Notes: generated from the sequence alone by a model not told the origin. 8,880 bases of DNA from Methanomassiliicoccus sp. (GCA_020725985.1 DYTM01000015.1:3957-12836), one strand, 5' to 3'. Shown: positions 1-6,769, counted from the first letter of the stretch. Numbers and translations: made by a program.

Positions 1-1951
1 AGAGCCTCTTCGGGTCAACCTCCGGCACTTCTCCGCCCGATCCCCCGAATGCCCTGTGGAGTGCCGAGCCCCCCATCTCCTCCCTCGTCTTACCGACGAG
101 GTAGACCGGGTTCCCCTTGGCCTTGAAATCCGCCGTGACGCATTTCCGGATGTCGTTGACGATGCCTACCCCCATGACCGTCGGCGTCGGAAGGGCCGCG
201 CCCTTCGGGGTCTCGTTGTAGAAGCTCACGTTTCCCGATGGTGCAGCGAGGCCGAGGGCCTTCGCCGCGTCTCCAATCCCTCTCACCGCCTCCTTGAACT
301 CCCAGAGCCTCTCCGGCTTCTCGGGGTTCCCGAAGTTGAGGCAGTCGGTGATCGAGTGGGGCATGGCTCCCACCGAGGCAAGATTCCTGCAAATCTCGTC
401 GATCGCGCTCATCCCGCCTCTGTAAGGGTCAAGGGAGGTGAACCATGGGTTCACCCCGACCGCTATGGCGAGGCCGCGATTCGAATCCCTCAGGGGCTTG
501 ATGACAGCCGCGTCCCCGTGTCCCCTCGTCCCGATCTTCCCCTGGAGGGGCTTGATGACCGTGCTTCCTCGAACTTCATGATCGTACTGCCTGATGACCC
601 ACTCCTTCGAGGCGATGTTCGGGTCCGAGAGAAGGCGGAGGAGCGCATCGCCCAAGCTCCTCGGCAATCTTGGCGCGACCTTCCTCTTCGCAGCCTTCGT
701 TCTTGCCGACTTTGTAGGCCTGCAGTATTCCGGCGCCTTCGTGAGGAAGTCGAGATCCAATTCGAAGACTTTAACCCCCTGGAAGAAGAGGCGGACGACC
801 GTCTTGTCGATGACCTTCCCGATGACGGTCCCAGGTACGTCCCAGAGGTCGAACACCTCCATGATCTTCCTGACGTTTCCCTCAGAAGCGGAGAGCATCA
901 TCCTCTCCTGCGACTCCGACACCCATATCTCCCAGGGCGCCAGCCCGGTTTCCTTGAGCGGCACCTTCTCCAACTCCACCTCCGCTCCGCACCCTCCGGC
1001 AAGGGCGATCTCCCCGACGACGCACGAAAGCCCTCCTCCTCCTAGATCCTTCATGCCGTTGATGAGCCCCTTCCGATTCACCTCGAGGCACGCGTGGATG
1101 AGTGGCTCCTTTATGATCGGATCCCCAAGCTGGACCGCTCCCCGCGACTCCTCCTCCGACGTCTCATCGAGCTCGGCCGAGGCGAATGTGACGCCGTGTA
1201 TGCCGTCCCTGCCTGTCCTTCCACCCACGAGGATGAGCACGTCCCCAGGTCCACCGACCGCATTCCTCCTCAGGTGCTCCCTTCTGACGATGCCGACACA
1301 TCCAACGTTGACGATGCAGTTGCCGATGTAGCCCTCATCGAAGAACACGCAGCCCGAGACGGTCGGGATACCCAGCCTGTTGCCGTAGTCCCTGATCCCC
1401 GCGACGACTCCCCCGAGCAGATACTGAGGATGCTTTACTCCCGAGGGTAGGTCCCCCGTGAAATCCAAAGGGCCGAAGAACAGGGGATCGATGAGCGCGA
1501 CTGGCTGTGCCCCCATGCAGAGCACGTCCCTGATGATCCCCCCTATGCCGGTCGCGGCGCCGCCGTATGGCTCGATCGCGGAGGGGTGGTTGTGGCTCTC
1601 GATCCTGAGGGCGTAGGCGTGCTCGTCGTCGAAAGCCATGACTCCCGCATCGCCCTTCGCGAGCACGTCCGGATGCTCGATGTTGAATATGTTCTCTCTC
1701 AGAAACACTTTCGAGCTCTTGTAGCAGCAATGCTCGCTCCACGCCTGTGCGAGCGATTGAAGCTCGACGTCCGTCGGAAGCCTTCCTTTCTCGGCGAAGT
1801 ATCGCCGGATCGTCTTCATCTCTTCCAGACTGAGATTGAGGCCCAGGGAGGTGCTGATGTCGACAAGATCCTTCTCCTCCGCCCCGAGAATGTCCACCTC
1901 CGCCAGTTCGAACGGGACTTCCCTCCGCCTCACGAGCTCCGACAGGGACAT
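1..1951 (-). CDS. purL: Phosphoribosylformylglycinamidine synthase subunit PurL (3' end cut off by window edge)
   Basis: PurL is the synthetase subunit of FGAM synthase, step 4 of purine synthesis. It uses ATP and ammonia to turn FGAR into FGAM, with PurS and PurQ as partners in the cytoplasm. The visible 650 codons read without a stop or frameshift. Family motifs are [11 protein letters not shown] (71-81), [21 protein letters not shown] (two overlapping runs, 118-138), [10 protein letters not shown] (244-253), KDLGGGGLS (301-309), SESQERM (345-351) and a C-terminal half with LNFGNPEKP (538-546). This is the small-PurL type of roughly 700-770 aa, so about 60-120 residues should lie beyond position 1. 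The ATG at 1951 is 8 nt after the purS stop, and a GTGAGG ribosome site overlaps that stop, so translation is probably coupled. No purQ is visible. Identification is very secure. Confidence 0.97.
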   Translation of the reverse strand, partial: MSLSELVRRREVPFELAEVDILGAEEKDLVDISTSLGLNLSLEEMKTIRRYFAEKGRLPTDVELQSLAQAWSEHCCYKSSKVFLRENIFNIEHPDVLAKGDAGVMAFDDEHAYALRIESHNHPSAIEPYGGAATGIGGIIRDVLCMGAQPVALIDPLFFGPLDFTGDLPSGVKHPQYLLGGVVAGIRDYGNRLGIPTVSGCVFFDEGYIGNCIVNVGCVGIVRREHLRRNAVGGPGDVLILVGGRTGRDGIHGVTFASAELDETSEEESRGAVQLGDPIIKEPLIHACLEVNRKGLINGMKDLGGGGLSCVVGEIALAGGCGAEVELEKVPLKETGLAPWEIWVSESQERMMLSASEGNVRKIMEVFDLWDVPGTVIGKVIDKTVVRLFFQGVKVFELDLDFLTKAPEYCRPTKSARTKAAKRKVAPRLPRSLGDALLRLLSDPNIASKEWVIRQYDHEVRGSTVIKPLQGKIGTRGHGDAAVIKPLRDSNRGLAIAVGVNPWFTSLDPYRGGMSAIDEICRNLASVGAMPHSITDCLNFGNPEKPERLWEFKEAVRGIGDAAKALGLAAPSGNVSFYNETPKGAALPTPTVMGVGIVNDIRKCVTADFKAKGNPVYLVGKTREEMGGSALHRAFGGSGGEVPEVDPKRL

Positions 1952-1959
1952 GTTCTGCC

Positions 1960-2199
1960 TCACTTCAGGTCAATTCTGTAGTTGTGAATTACCGGATTGG
2001 CGAGCAGTTTCCTGCACATCTCTTCGCAGGCCTTCTTCGCCTCTTCCTTCGGCATGTCCAGGTTGATCTCGAAGAGCTTGATCGATCTGACGCCTTTGAT
2101 CCCCTGAAAGCCGAGCAACTCGAGGGCCTTCTTTGTGTTCTGGCCCTCGGGGTCAGCGACCCCAGGCTTGAGCTCTATCCTCACGTCCGCCAAGACCAT
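1960..2199 (-). CDS. purS: Phosphoribosylformylglycinamidine synthase subunit PurS
   Basis: PurS is the small structural subunit that bridges PurL and the glutaminase PurQ in the three-part FGAM synthase and helps pass ammonia between them. The 79-aa product has the usual length and pattern: an N-terminal strand ([18 protein letters not shown], 2-19), the segment [21 protein letters not shown] (25-45, split here as ALELLGFQG and [12 protein letters not shown]), and a C-terminal strand ending in [10 protein letters not shown]. The ATG at 2199 has GGTG 5 nt upstream and a second GAGG farther up. It sits 77 nt after the regulator gene and 8 nt before purL, so purS-purL form one unit, possibly with its own weak promoter in the 77-nt gap. 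Nothing is odd about the protein itself. Confidence 0.96.
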   Translation of the reverse strand: MVLADVRIELKPGVADPEGQNTKKALELLGFQGIKGVRSIKLFEINLDMPKEEAKKACEEMCRKLLANPVIHNYRIDLK

Positions 2200-2230
2200 T
2201 CTAGCACCATCCTCGAAATCCTCTGACCTC

Positions 2231-2238
2231 TACTTAAC
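2231..2238 (-). promoter_or_regulatory. Weak candidate TATA box for purS-purL
   Basis: The minus strand reads GTTAAGTA, with its centre about 36 nt before the purS ATG. That would place a start site near 2210 and give a leader of about 10 nt. The same TTAAGTA core lies before the marC-like gene. The match to the archaeal consensus is imperfect, and transcription could instead read through from the upstream regulator gene. Confidence 0.35.
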
Positions 2239-2276
2239 TCTGTCCGAAGCGATCTGAAGGGCGGCAGTGGGTGCGA

Positions 2277-2567
2277 TTATCGCAAAATGCCTTTCTTCGT
2301 AACCTCGTTGATCCACTGTACCAGCCTTCTGTACGCTTCCTCCCCCTTTGGAGAGATGCTCACCCTCTCGTGACCGTCTTCAAGCTGATGGATCGACACC
2401 AAATCTCTATTCTCCATCCAAGCCAGGTAGCGAGTGAAGACGTCGTAATTGACATTTGCCCCGACCTGGAGGCGGGTCTTGATCATCGGGCCGCCCTCTC
2501 TCCAGAGCCTCTCGAGTATGCGCGCGACAACATAGAGGTCCGGCCGGTCAGGCTCCGTCTTCAACAC
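2277..2567 (-). CDS. Winged helix-turn-helix transcriptional regulator (PF14947-like)
   Basis: This is a small single-domain DNA-binding protein of 96 aa. The sequence fits the archaeal COG3432/PF14947 winged-helix group. It has a first helix (LYVVARILERLWREGG), a helix-turn-helix with TRLQVGANVNYDVFTRYLAWM in two runs (TRLQVGANVNY and DVFTRYLAWM), a beta wing around HERVSISPKGEEAYR, and a closing helix (RRLVQWINEVTKKG). There is no sensor domain. A TTG at 2570 also opens the frame, but the GTG at 2567 has GTGAG exactly 6 nt upstream (2574-2578), so I prefer it. The gene starts within 10 nt of the stop of the 418-aa membrane protein, so the two are surely co-transcribed and probably coupled. 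Its target is unknown; autoregulation is a plausible inference only. Confidence 0.88.
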   Translation of the reverse strand: MLKTEPDRPDLYVVARILERLWREGGPMIKTRLQVGANVNYDVFTRYLAWMENRDLVSIHQLEDGHERVSISPKGEEAYRRLVQWINEVTKKGILR

Positions 2568-2574
2568 CAATGTC

Positions 2575-3831
2575 TCACGATCCGAGTATCTCCGCCTCCA
2601 GCTGAGAGCGTATCAAATCGAGTCTCGATCTCAACTCGCTGAGAATCCTTTCGCTTTCCTGCACCTGCCTCTTCTTGAATCTCGCGTAGAGGACAAATGC
2701 CGCGCCGATCATCGATCCCCCGATCACGGTCTCCGCGACCCCTATGTTAGGGAGGGGAGTCAGAATCAAAGGCACTGCCATAAGAAGAAGAATCGATATG
2801 ACGATCCACGTGCCTGGCTCTCTGAGGTGACCTGTTTCTATTCTCGCTTCCATCCATTTCGGTAGCTCTTTCCAAGCGTCGAGAAGCAATTCCACGGATG
2901 TCCTTTCCCCGTCTTCCATCGGACTTGCCTCAGTCTCCTTCTGAAGGGCGTCCCGCAGCTGTCTCGCCCAGAACTCGAACTCCTTGATCTTGCGTCCAGA
3001 GAAATGCAGGGCCACCAATGCCAGAGGAGCCGTTAGAGCGGCCGCCCCAACAATAGCCAAGGTGGCTGCTAACCCTATTTGTGCGAAGTCGTCAAAACCA
3101 TCAACCGTCATCAGGATTGCGACAAACAGCACTAGGAAGAGAACGATGCCGACCAGGAGGAGGATTGCGAGAACATCCTGACGGTTGGATTTCCTCGCCT
3201 CGTACGCTTCCGCAGCAAGTCTGTGATTCTCCGAAAGAGCCTCTATCAGGGCGGCTCTGGTCTCATCGAGTGGAACTTGCCTCACCAGGCGTTTCTCGGA
3301 GAGGATCATCGGCAGACGTCTCCTGAAGTACCAGCATCGTGCAGAAATGTAGACGGTCATGGCGTTCGCAAGTGCGAAGAAGATACCATAGGTCGAGGAT
3401 GAAAGGAGTATCAGAAAGAACAGGGTCGTCCAGCCCGATGCCGTGGGCCTTGCCTTCACAAACAATCTCGTCTTCTCGTCCGAAACCTTCGTCGAAATGT
3501 GGATTGCAGCAAACCAGTCCAATCTCACCTCCAATAGACCTGGAGATTCGGAGACCCTCAGCATGGAGGCTCTGAGGCTTTGCCGAAGGAGATTGAGGGG
3601 CTCCTCTTGGCTCACCCGAGTGTAATCCACACCCATCTCTCTGGTGAATAGGACTACTGCCAGAGCGGCCGAGGCGACAATGGGTCCGACAGCATAGAGA
3701 ATGAGAAACCAAAAGGAAGACCCGGCTGTCGGCCCGCTCATGAAATCAAACAGCAAATACGTCGGGATTATAGAGGCCAGGAAGACGATTGCCGCGAGGA
3801 GAGCAGACTGCAACCTATCCTCTTCTTTCAT
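2575..3831 (-). CDS. Multi-spanning membrane protein of unknown function, paired with a regulator
   Basis: I do not recognise this 418-aa protein. It has hydrophobic segments at about 9-30, 40-62, 134-163 (long, perhaps a hairpin of two), 219-242, 252-277, 342-360 and 366-384, giving 7 or 8 membrane passes. Between them lie sizeable polar domains: 63-133, which holds alternating hydrophobic stretches such as LLEVRLDWFAAIHIST, then 164-218 (arginine-rich start RCWYFRRRLP, then helical) and 278-341. The tail 385-418 is helical and charged and could form a coiled coil. There are no catalytic motifs, cysteine clusters or signal peptide. The ATG at 3831 has GGGGAT and AGGT upstream. Its base use is less GC-biased than the neighbouring core genes. 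The stop is followed almost at once by the winged-helix gene, so the pair may act as a membrane sensor and regulator; that is inference. Confidence 0.8.
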   Translation of the reverse strand: MKEEDRLQSALLAAIVFLASIIPTYLLFDFMSGPTAGSSFWFLILYAVGPIVASAALAVVLFTREMGVDYTRVSQEEPLNLLRQSLRASMLRVSESPGLLEVRLDWFAAIHISTKVSDEKTRLFVKARPTASGWTTLFFLILLSSSTYGIFFALANAMTVYISARCWYFRRRLPMILSEKRLVRQVPLDETRAALIEALSENHRLAAEAYEARKSNRQDVLAILLLVGIVLFLVLFVAILMTVDGFDDFAQIGLAATLAIVGAAALTAPLALVALHFSGRKIKEFEFWARQLRDALQKETEASPMEDGERTSVELLLDAWKELPKWMEARIETGHLREPGTWIVISILLLMAVPLILTPLPNIGVAETVIGGSMIGAAFVLYARFKKRQVQESERILSELRSRLDLIRSQLEAEILGS

Positions 3832-4010
3832 TGACCTATCCCCTGAGCAACTAGGACGTTACAGGTCATACAACTTACTCCTTCCGGATGAGTATCGGGG
3901 ACTCCTCCGTCACGCACGCTCTCGGAAGTGCCGACTTGGCGGGCTGATGAAGGTCAGTTCCCAACTACTGGTTGTCTGCGACGAGTATCGCCCGAGTCCG
4001 AGGAATGCTT
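3832..4010. other. Gap between the marC-like gene and the membrane-protein gene, with two GAGTATCG copies
   Basis: These 179 nt hold no convincing gene. GAGTATCG occurs at 3890-3897 and again at 3983-3990, 93 nt apart, in similar surroundings. On the minus strand a 29-codon stretch between stops ends in SPILIRKE at about 3878, which resembles the last strand of universal stress proteins. A weak TATA-like TTGTATGA lies near 3871. The gap probably contains the promoter of the 418-aa protein and regulator pair, but I cannot fix it. Confidence 0.4.
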
Positions 4011-4658
4011 CTAGATGGCCCCGTACTCAGTGATCGCCTGAAACACACCCGAAAGAACGAAGTTCACGGCGACCGCGGCGAGGAGCAGGCCCATGATTCG
4101 TGAGAATGCCATCGCCCCGCTCTTCCCCATTCTGGCGAAAAGGCCCTCGGAGTAGACGAGGAGGATGTAGCTTATCGCAACCGTCAGAATGATGGCGACG
4201 AAGACTGCCGAAAGATCGAGAACTCCGCCTCCCGACTTGGTCGCGTCCGAGACGAAGATCATGACGGTCGTGATTGCCCCAGGTCCGGCGAACATCGGAA
4301 TGCCCAGGGGAACGATTCCGACCACCTCCTTCGCCATCGCCTCCTCCTCATCCTCGTCGGTCATCCTCGTCTTCGAGCGCTGGCCGTGCATCATGGAAAA
4401 GGCGACGGAGAAGAGGAGTAGCCCCCCGGCGATCTTGAATGCGGGGATGGTGATGCCGTAGATCGAGAATATCCACTGGCCGAAGAGTGCGAAGACGAAG
4501 AGGACGACCGTCGTGACGACGCAGATCTTCACGATGACCTTCTTCTTCAACTCCTTCGAATATCCGTCGGTGACCGCTTCGAAGATGGGGATGTTTCCGA
4601 CTGGGTTGACGATCGCGAATATCGTCGCGAAGGCACTGAGCGCGAACTCCAAGGTCAT
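4011..4658 (-). CDS. MarC family integral membrane protein (UPF0056)
   Basis: The 215-aa product matches the MarC/UPF0056 (COG2095) family. Hallmarks are NPVGNIPIF (18-26), the central VPLGIPMFAGPGAITTV (116-132) and RIMGLLLAAVAVNF (187-200). Six membrane helices can be drawn at about 4-28, 41-64, 69-90, 113-135, 149-169 and 186-207. A charged acidic loop (TDEDEEEAMAKE, 100-111) joins helices three and four. The biochemical role of the family is not established; the old link to multiple antibiotic resistance was not upheld, and transport is only presumed. A GTG at 4679 would add seven residues, but they are encoded by the ribosome site GGAGGGTGAGGGG itself, which ends 6 nt before the ATG at 4658. 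It follows trmI closely but has its own TATA-like box. Confidence 0.93.
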   Translation of the reverse strand: MTLEFALSAFATIFAIVNPVGNIPIFEAVTDGYSKELKKKVIVKICVVTTVVLFVFALFGQWIFSIYGITIPAFKIAGGLLLFSVAFSMMHGQRSKTRMTDEDEEEAMAKEVVGIVPLGIPMFAGPGAITTVMIFVSDATKSGGGVLDLSAVFVAIILTVAISYILLVYSEGLFARMGKSGAMAFSRIMGLLLAAVAVNFVLSGVFQAITEYGAI

Positions 4659-4664
4659 CCGGTG

Positions 4665-4677
4665 CCCCTCACCCTCC
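4665..4677 (-). promoter_or_regulatory. Ribosome binding site that fixes the marC-like start at 4658
   Basis: GGAGGGTGAGGGG on the minus strand is a long match to the archaeal anti-Shine-Dalgarno sequence and ends 6 nt before the ATG at 4658. It makes the upstream GTG at 4679 unlikely as a start. Confidence 0.75.
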
Positions 4678-4683
4678 ACGCCA

Positions 4684-4691
4684 TACTTAAG
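4684..4691 (-). promoter_or_regulatory. Candidate TATA box for the marC-like gene
   Basis: CTTAAGTA sits just after the trmI stop and about 29 nt before the ATG at 4658. A start site 22-27 nt downstream would fall within a few bases of that ATG, which clashes with use of the ribosome site. The box may therefore be chance, or the gene may be read mainly by transcription through trmI. Confidence 0.35.
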
Positions 4692-4693
4692 TC

Positions 4694-5473
4694 TTAGCCT
4701 TCTCCTCCCGTCACGACCTTCCTGGCAAACGCAAGGTATCCAGTATGGCCGAGCATGTCAAAGGACGGTCTCGTTCCTCCGGCGTGGATCTCCATCGACC
4801 GCTGCAGGTTCTCGAGCGCATGTATCTCCACGAATCCACCCGAACGGAGCTTGTTGACCACGGACTCGAGCTGATTCGTGTTCGGGACGTAAGCGCAGAA
4901 TCTCCCGCCGCCCTTGAGCATTCCTCTAACGTTGTCCACCGCTCCCCAGGGGTCGGGGATGTCCAGAACCGCCGCGTCCGCGGCGATGTCCATGCCGATC
5001 ATTCGTACATCTCCGATCTTCAGCTCACAGCAGTCGGCCCATCTGCTCCTCATCACATTCCTTCTCGCCTTCTGGGCGAAGTCCTCTCTTGACTCGACGG
5101 AGATGACCCTCCCCTCCGGACCCACGGCGTTCAGGAGAGAAAGGGTCAGCGATCCCGAGCCCACGCCTCCTTCTATGACGACATCTCCGCACTTCAGATC
5201 CAGATGGTGAACGATCGTCGCTGCGTCCTTGCTTCCGATAATCTGTGCGCCCCGTTCGATCGACTCCATCAGCTCCAGGATGCCGGGCCTCAGCACCCAG
5301 AACTCCTTTCCCGCGAGGGAGATCCTAGATCCGCTCTCTGCCCCGATGAGCTTGTTACCATCGACAACACCCAACTCATTGACTTTCACCATGCCCTTCC
5401 CTAGCAAGACCCAGAATCTTCTTCCCCTGTCGTCGAGAAGGTATGCGATCTCTCCCTCTTGCAGCATTTCCAT
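4694..5473 (-). CDS. trmI: tRNA (adenine-N1)-methyltransferase TrmI, archaeal type
   Basis: This SAM-dependent enzyme makes m1A in the T-loop of tRNA. Archaeal members are known to act on A57 and A58, with m1A57 a precursor of methylinosine. The 259-aa product has the family plan: a beta-rich N-terminal domain (1 to about 65), QIIGSKDAATIV (77-88), the SAM loop VIEGGVGSGSLT (99-110), the acidic strand end VISVESRE (123-130), the LDIPDPW motif (170-176) and a C-terminal RPSFDMLGHTGYLAFARK (235-252). The frame stays open upstream to 5596, but those 41 residues overlap the zinc-ribbon gene and look unlike the family, so the ATG at 5473 is chosen. The ATG at 5467 is also possible. No clear ribosome site is seen; a 13-bp palindrome lies directly before the start. 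Confidence 0.93.
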   Translation of the reverse strand: MEMLQEGEIAYLLDDRGRRFWVLLGKGMVKVNELGVVDGNKLIGAESGSRISLAGKEFWVLRPGILELMESIERGAQIIGSKDAATIVHHLDLKCGDVVIEGGVGSGSLTLSLLNAVGPEGRVISVESREDFAQKARRNVMRSRWADCCELKIGDVRMIGMDIAADAAVLDIPDPWGAVDNVRGMLKGGGRFCAYVPNTNQLESVVNKLRSGGFVEIHALENLQRSMEIHAGGTRPSFDMLGHTGYLAFARKVVTGGEG

Positions 5474-5486
5474 TCGGGATTCCCGA
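5474..5486. repeat. 13-bp perfect palindrome abutting the trmI start
   Basis: TCGGGATTCCCGA is symmetric around position 5480 and touches the trmI ATG. It occupies the place where a ribosome site would be. It could be an operator, a small RNA hairpin (six pairs but a loop of one base, so poor as RNA), or chance. Confidence 0.4.
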
Positions 5487-5490
5487 GAGC

Positions 5491-5520
5491 GGAGAAAAGG
5501 ATTGTGGGTGAGAAAAGGAA
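5491..5520 (-). terminator. Pyrimidine-tract terminator candidate after the zinc-ribbon gene
   Basis: Directly after the zinc-ribbon stop the minus strand carries two near-identical tracts sharing TCCTTTTCTC, about 19 nt apart. Archaeal termination needs U-rich stretches, and these contain only four T in a row, so at most partial termination is expected. If termination were complete, trmI would lack a visible promoter. Confidence 0.3.
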
Positions 5521-5937
5521 TCAAAACTTGAGCTTCGCGCCGCACTTGGGGCACTGCCAATCGTGGACCGATACGGCGGCGCCGCAGTGGGGACATCGTG
5601 GCAGGCCTTCTATCTGCTCGGTCTTCTTCTCCCCGGTCGTCTCTTTCTTCGGGATCTCGCTAGGCGGAACGGAAGGGCTGATGGCTTTCTTCTCCTCGAA
5701 CTCGTACTTCGGCGCTTCGTACTTTGCCTCTGGCGGATACTGCTTCTCGTGAAGCATCTTCTGCTTCGACGCGTAGCTGTAGAGAACCGCTCCGATGACG
5801 CTGAGGAGGAGGCCCACAACGACCCAGTCAATGGCCGCCTTCCCGAACTTGCGCACCGTGTCTCGGTAGATCCAAACCGCGACAACCGCCCCGATGGCGA
5901 GCCAAATCAATATCAGTGCCATCACTAGGAGTGCCAT
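5521..5937 (-). CDS. Membrane-anchored zinc-ribbon protein, function unknown
   Basis: The 138-aa product has two hydrophobic helices (about 2-24 and 37-56) joined by a short basic loop (YRDTVRKFGKAA). A proline- and charge-rich linker follows (60-112), then a C-terminal zinc ribbon with cysteines 115, 118, 129 and 132 (CPHCG, ten residues, CPKCG). Both ends of the hairpin, and so the ribbon, are probably on the same side, most likely the cytoplasm. Similar two-helix plus ribbon proteins are common in archaea without an assigned role; the ribbon may bind protein or nucleic acid. The ATG at 5937 is backed by GGTGA about 5 nt upstream and a strong TATA box at 5969-5978. It lies upstream of trmI in the same direction, with a 47-nt gap, and may be its promoter-proximal partner. 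Confidence 0.88.
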   Translation of the reverse strand: MALLVMALILIWLAIGAVVAVWIYRDTVRKFGKAAIDWVVVGLLLSVIGAVLYSYASKQKMLHEKQYPPEAKYEAPKYEFEEKKAISPSVPPSEIPKKETTGEKKTEQIEGLPRCPHCGAAVSVHDWQCPKCGAKLKF

Positions 5938-5968
5938 CCCATCACCACTTACACAATCGCGGTTGCAT

Positions 5969-5978
5969 TATTTAAATA
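5969..5978 (-). promoter_or_regulatory. Strong TATA box for the zinc-ribbon gene, palindromic
   Basis: TATTTAAATA is a full match to the archaeal TATA consensus and is its own reverse complement. On the minus strand it predicts a start near 5948 and a leader of about 10 nt that carries GGTGA before the ATG at 5937. The symmetric core gives no direction by itself; the well-placed gene on the left does. Confidence 0.75.
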
Positions 5979-6190
5979 TTGGTCGGGAAATGGAAGAAAT
6001 AGACAAATCTGGAATGGAGACTGCCGAGCAAGCGGATTCCTCGGACACGGTCATACTGTCCCTGATTGGGATGAGTCAACCCCGCGGCAGCTAGTAGTGA
6101 GTGGTCTGCGCCATGCGAGCCCCGAGGCGGCGTCCCTGATGGACCCATTGCGCTATGTGCTGCAACGGGGCCATCTCCATCACTCCGGAT
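5979..6190. other. Stretch without a convincing gene, holding two tiny ORFs
   Basis: Between the TATA box and the end of the membrane-protein gene there is no conserved-looking product. Two very short frames exist. One is a plus-strand frame of 34 codons at 5990-6094, whose ATG is only about 16 nt from the TATA centre. The other is a minus-strand frame of 29 codons at 6091-6180, directly downstream of the membrane-protein stop, with GGAGTG before its second ATG. Small weak hairpins occur around TCCCTGATTGGGA and GTCCCTGATGGAC. I assign no function. Confidence 0.4.
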
Positions 6191-6643
6191 TCAGACATAC
6201 ATTGGAGGGTAGAGCAGATTTCGATAGAACCAGGTGATGAACATAGCGATGAAGGTCGAAATCAGAAGTGATGAGTATCTAATTCCGTCGGATTTGAAGA
6301 ATCTGCCCCCTATCACAGAGACAAATGAAGCCGCCCATGCAACACCGATTGTCGCCACTCCCCAAGCGACCTTGATCAGATACATCTCGGGATCAACTAT
6401 CCAGTAGGCGCCTACGACGATGAGCCACATCGCTATCCCCGACAGGCTCAGGAGGATCGACACGGGCTCGAACTCCCGAAGCATGACCGCTATCCCTATG
6501 GCGGTCCAGGTGACCAGGAATCCTCCGAGCAACAGGCCCCAGAGGACATCGGTGGGAATGTAGAAGTGGTTCAGACTGAAGGAGAGGACGAACATCATGA
6601 CAACACTAGCAAGCGAAATCACGATGAGATCCTTCCCCTTCAT
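6191..6643 (-). CDS. Five-helix membrane protein of unknown function
   Basis: I do not recognise the family. The 150-aa product is almost wholly hydrophobic, with helices at about 5-27, 33-54, 61-83, 88-112 and 123-143 and short loops. Charged residues sit mainly at the start (MKGKD), in REFEP (56-60), DPE (84-86) and FFKSDGIR (115-122). There are no cysteines or obvious ligand motifs. The frame can begin seven codons earlier at 6664 (MDWERTL), but the ATG at 6643 overlaps the stop of the small upstream ORF as TGATG and has GGGAGAG 7 nt before it, which favours coupled starting there. A similarity between the MDWERTL segment and the small ORF keeps the longer form possible. Third-position GC is lower than in the core genes, which fits an accessory gene. 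Confidence 0.75.
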   Translation of the reverse strand: MKGKDLIVISLASVVMMFVLSFSLNHFYIPTDVLWGLLLGGFLVTWTAIGIAVMLREFEPVSILLSLSGIAMWLIVVGAYWIVDPEMYLIKVAWGVATIGVAWAASFVSVIGGRFFKSDGIRYSSLLISTFIAMFITWFYRNLLYPPMYV

Positions 6644-6753
6644 CAGTGTTCTCTCCCAGTCCATCCGGGTATCTGTTCAGATTCGGCAATCGTTTTCTTA
6701 TCCATCATCAAAGTCTCATCCCAGTCTAATCTACCTTTCGACGGCTGCTCCAT
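6643..6753 (-). CDS. Small 36-aa ORF coupled to the five-helix membrane protein
   Basis: This charged, soluble-looking peptide begins MEQPSKGRLDWDETLMMDKK and has no membrane segment, cysteine or known domain. Support comes from context. GGTGGG lies 2 nt before its ATG (6756-6761), an in-frame stop lies just upstream so only this ATG is available, and its TGA overlaps the ATG of the membrane-protein gene. That layout is typical of translational coupling or of a leader peptide. Against it, codon third positions are only about half G or C, below the neighbours, and the ribosome-site spacing is short. It may encode a real small protein, a leader peptide that controls the next gene, or chance. 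Confidence 0.4.
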   Translation of the reverse strand: MEQPSKGRLDWDETLMMDKKTIAESEQIPGWTGREH

Positions 6754-6755
6754 AT

Positions 6756-6761
6756 CCCACC
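6756..6761 (-). promoter_or_regulatory. Possible ribosome site of the small ORF
   Basis: GGTGGG on the minus strand precedes the ATG at 6753 by 2 nt, closer than usual. It lies 8 nt after the small hairpin at 6770-6786, so it would be exposed in either predicted fold. Confidence 0.35.
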
Positions 6762-6769
6762 AGAGCCTT

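Noticed and set aside
56..1331. Long plus-strand open frames of 329 and 245 codons across the purL region
   Set aside because: They are antisense to purL, whose frame is continuous and full of conserved motifs. GC-rich codon use opens the opposite strand; the products are arginine- and proline-rich with no recognisable domain.
4659..4679. GTG start adding seven residues to the MarC-family protein
   Set aside because: Those codons are the ribosome site for the ATG at 4658, and the family starts at about that point.
5474..5596. 41-residue N-terminal extension of TrmI
   Set aside because: It overlaps the zinc-ribbon gene in another frame, is unlike the family, and TrmI proteins begin near the ATG at 5473.
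5990..6094. Plus-strand 34-codon ORF next to the symmetric TATA box
   Set aside because: Its ATG is only about 16 nt from the TATA centre, upstream of the expected start site. It has no ribosome site and no recognisable product.
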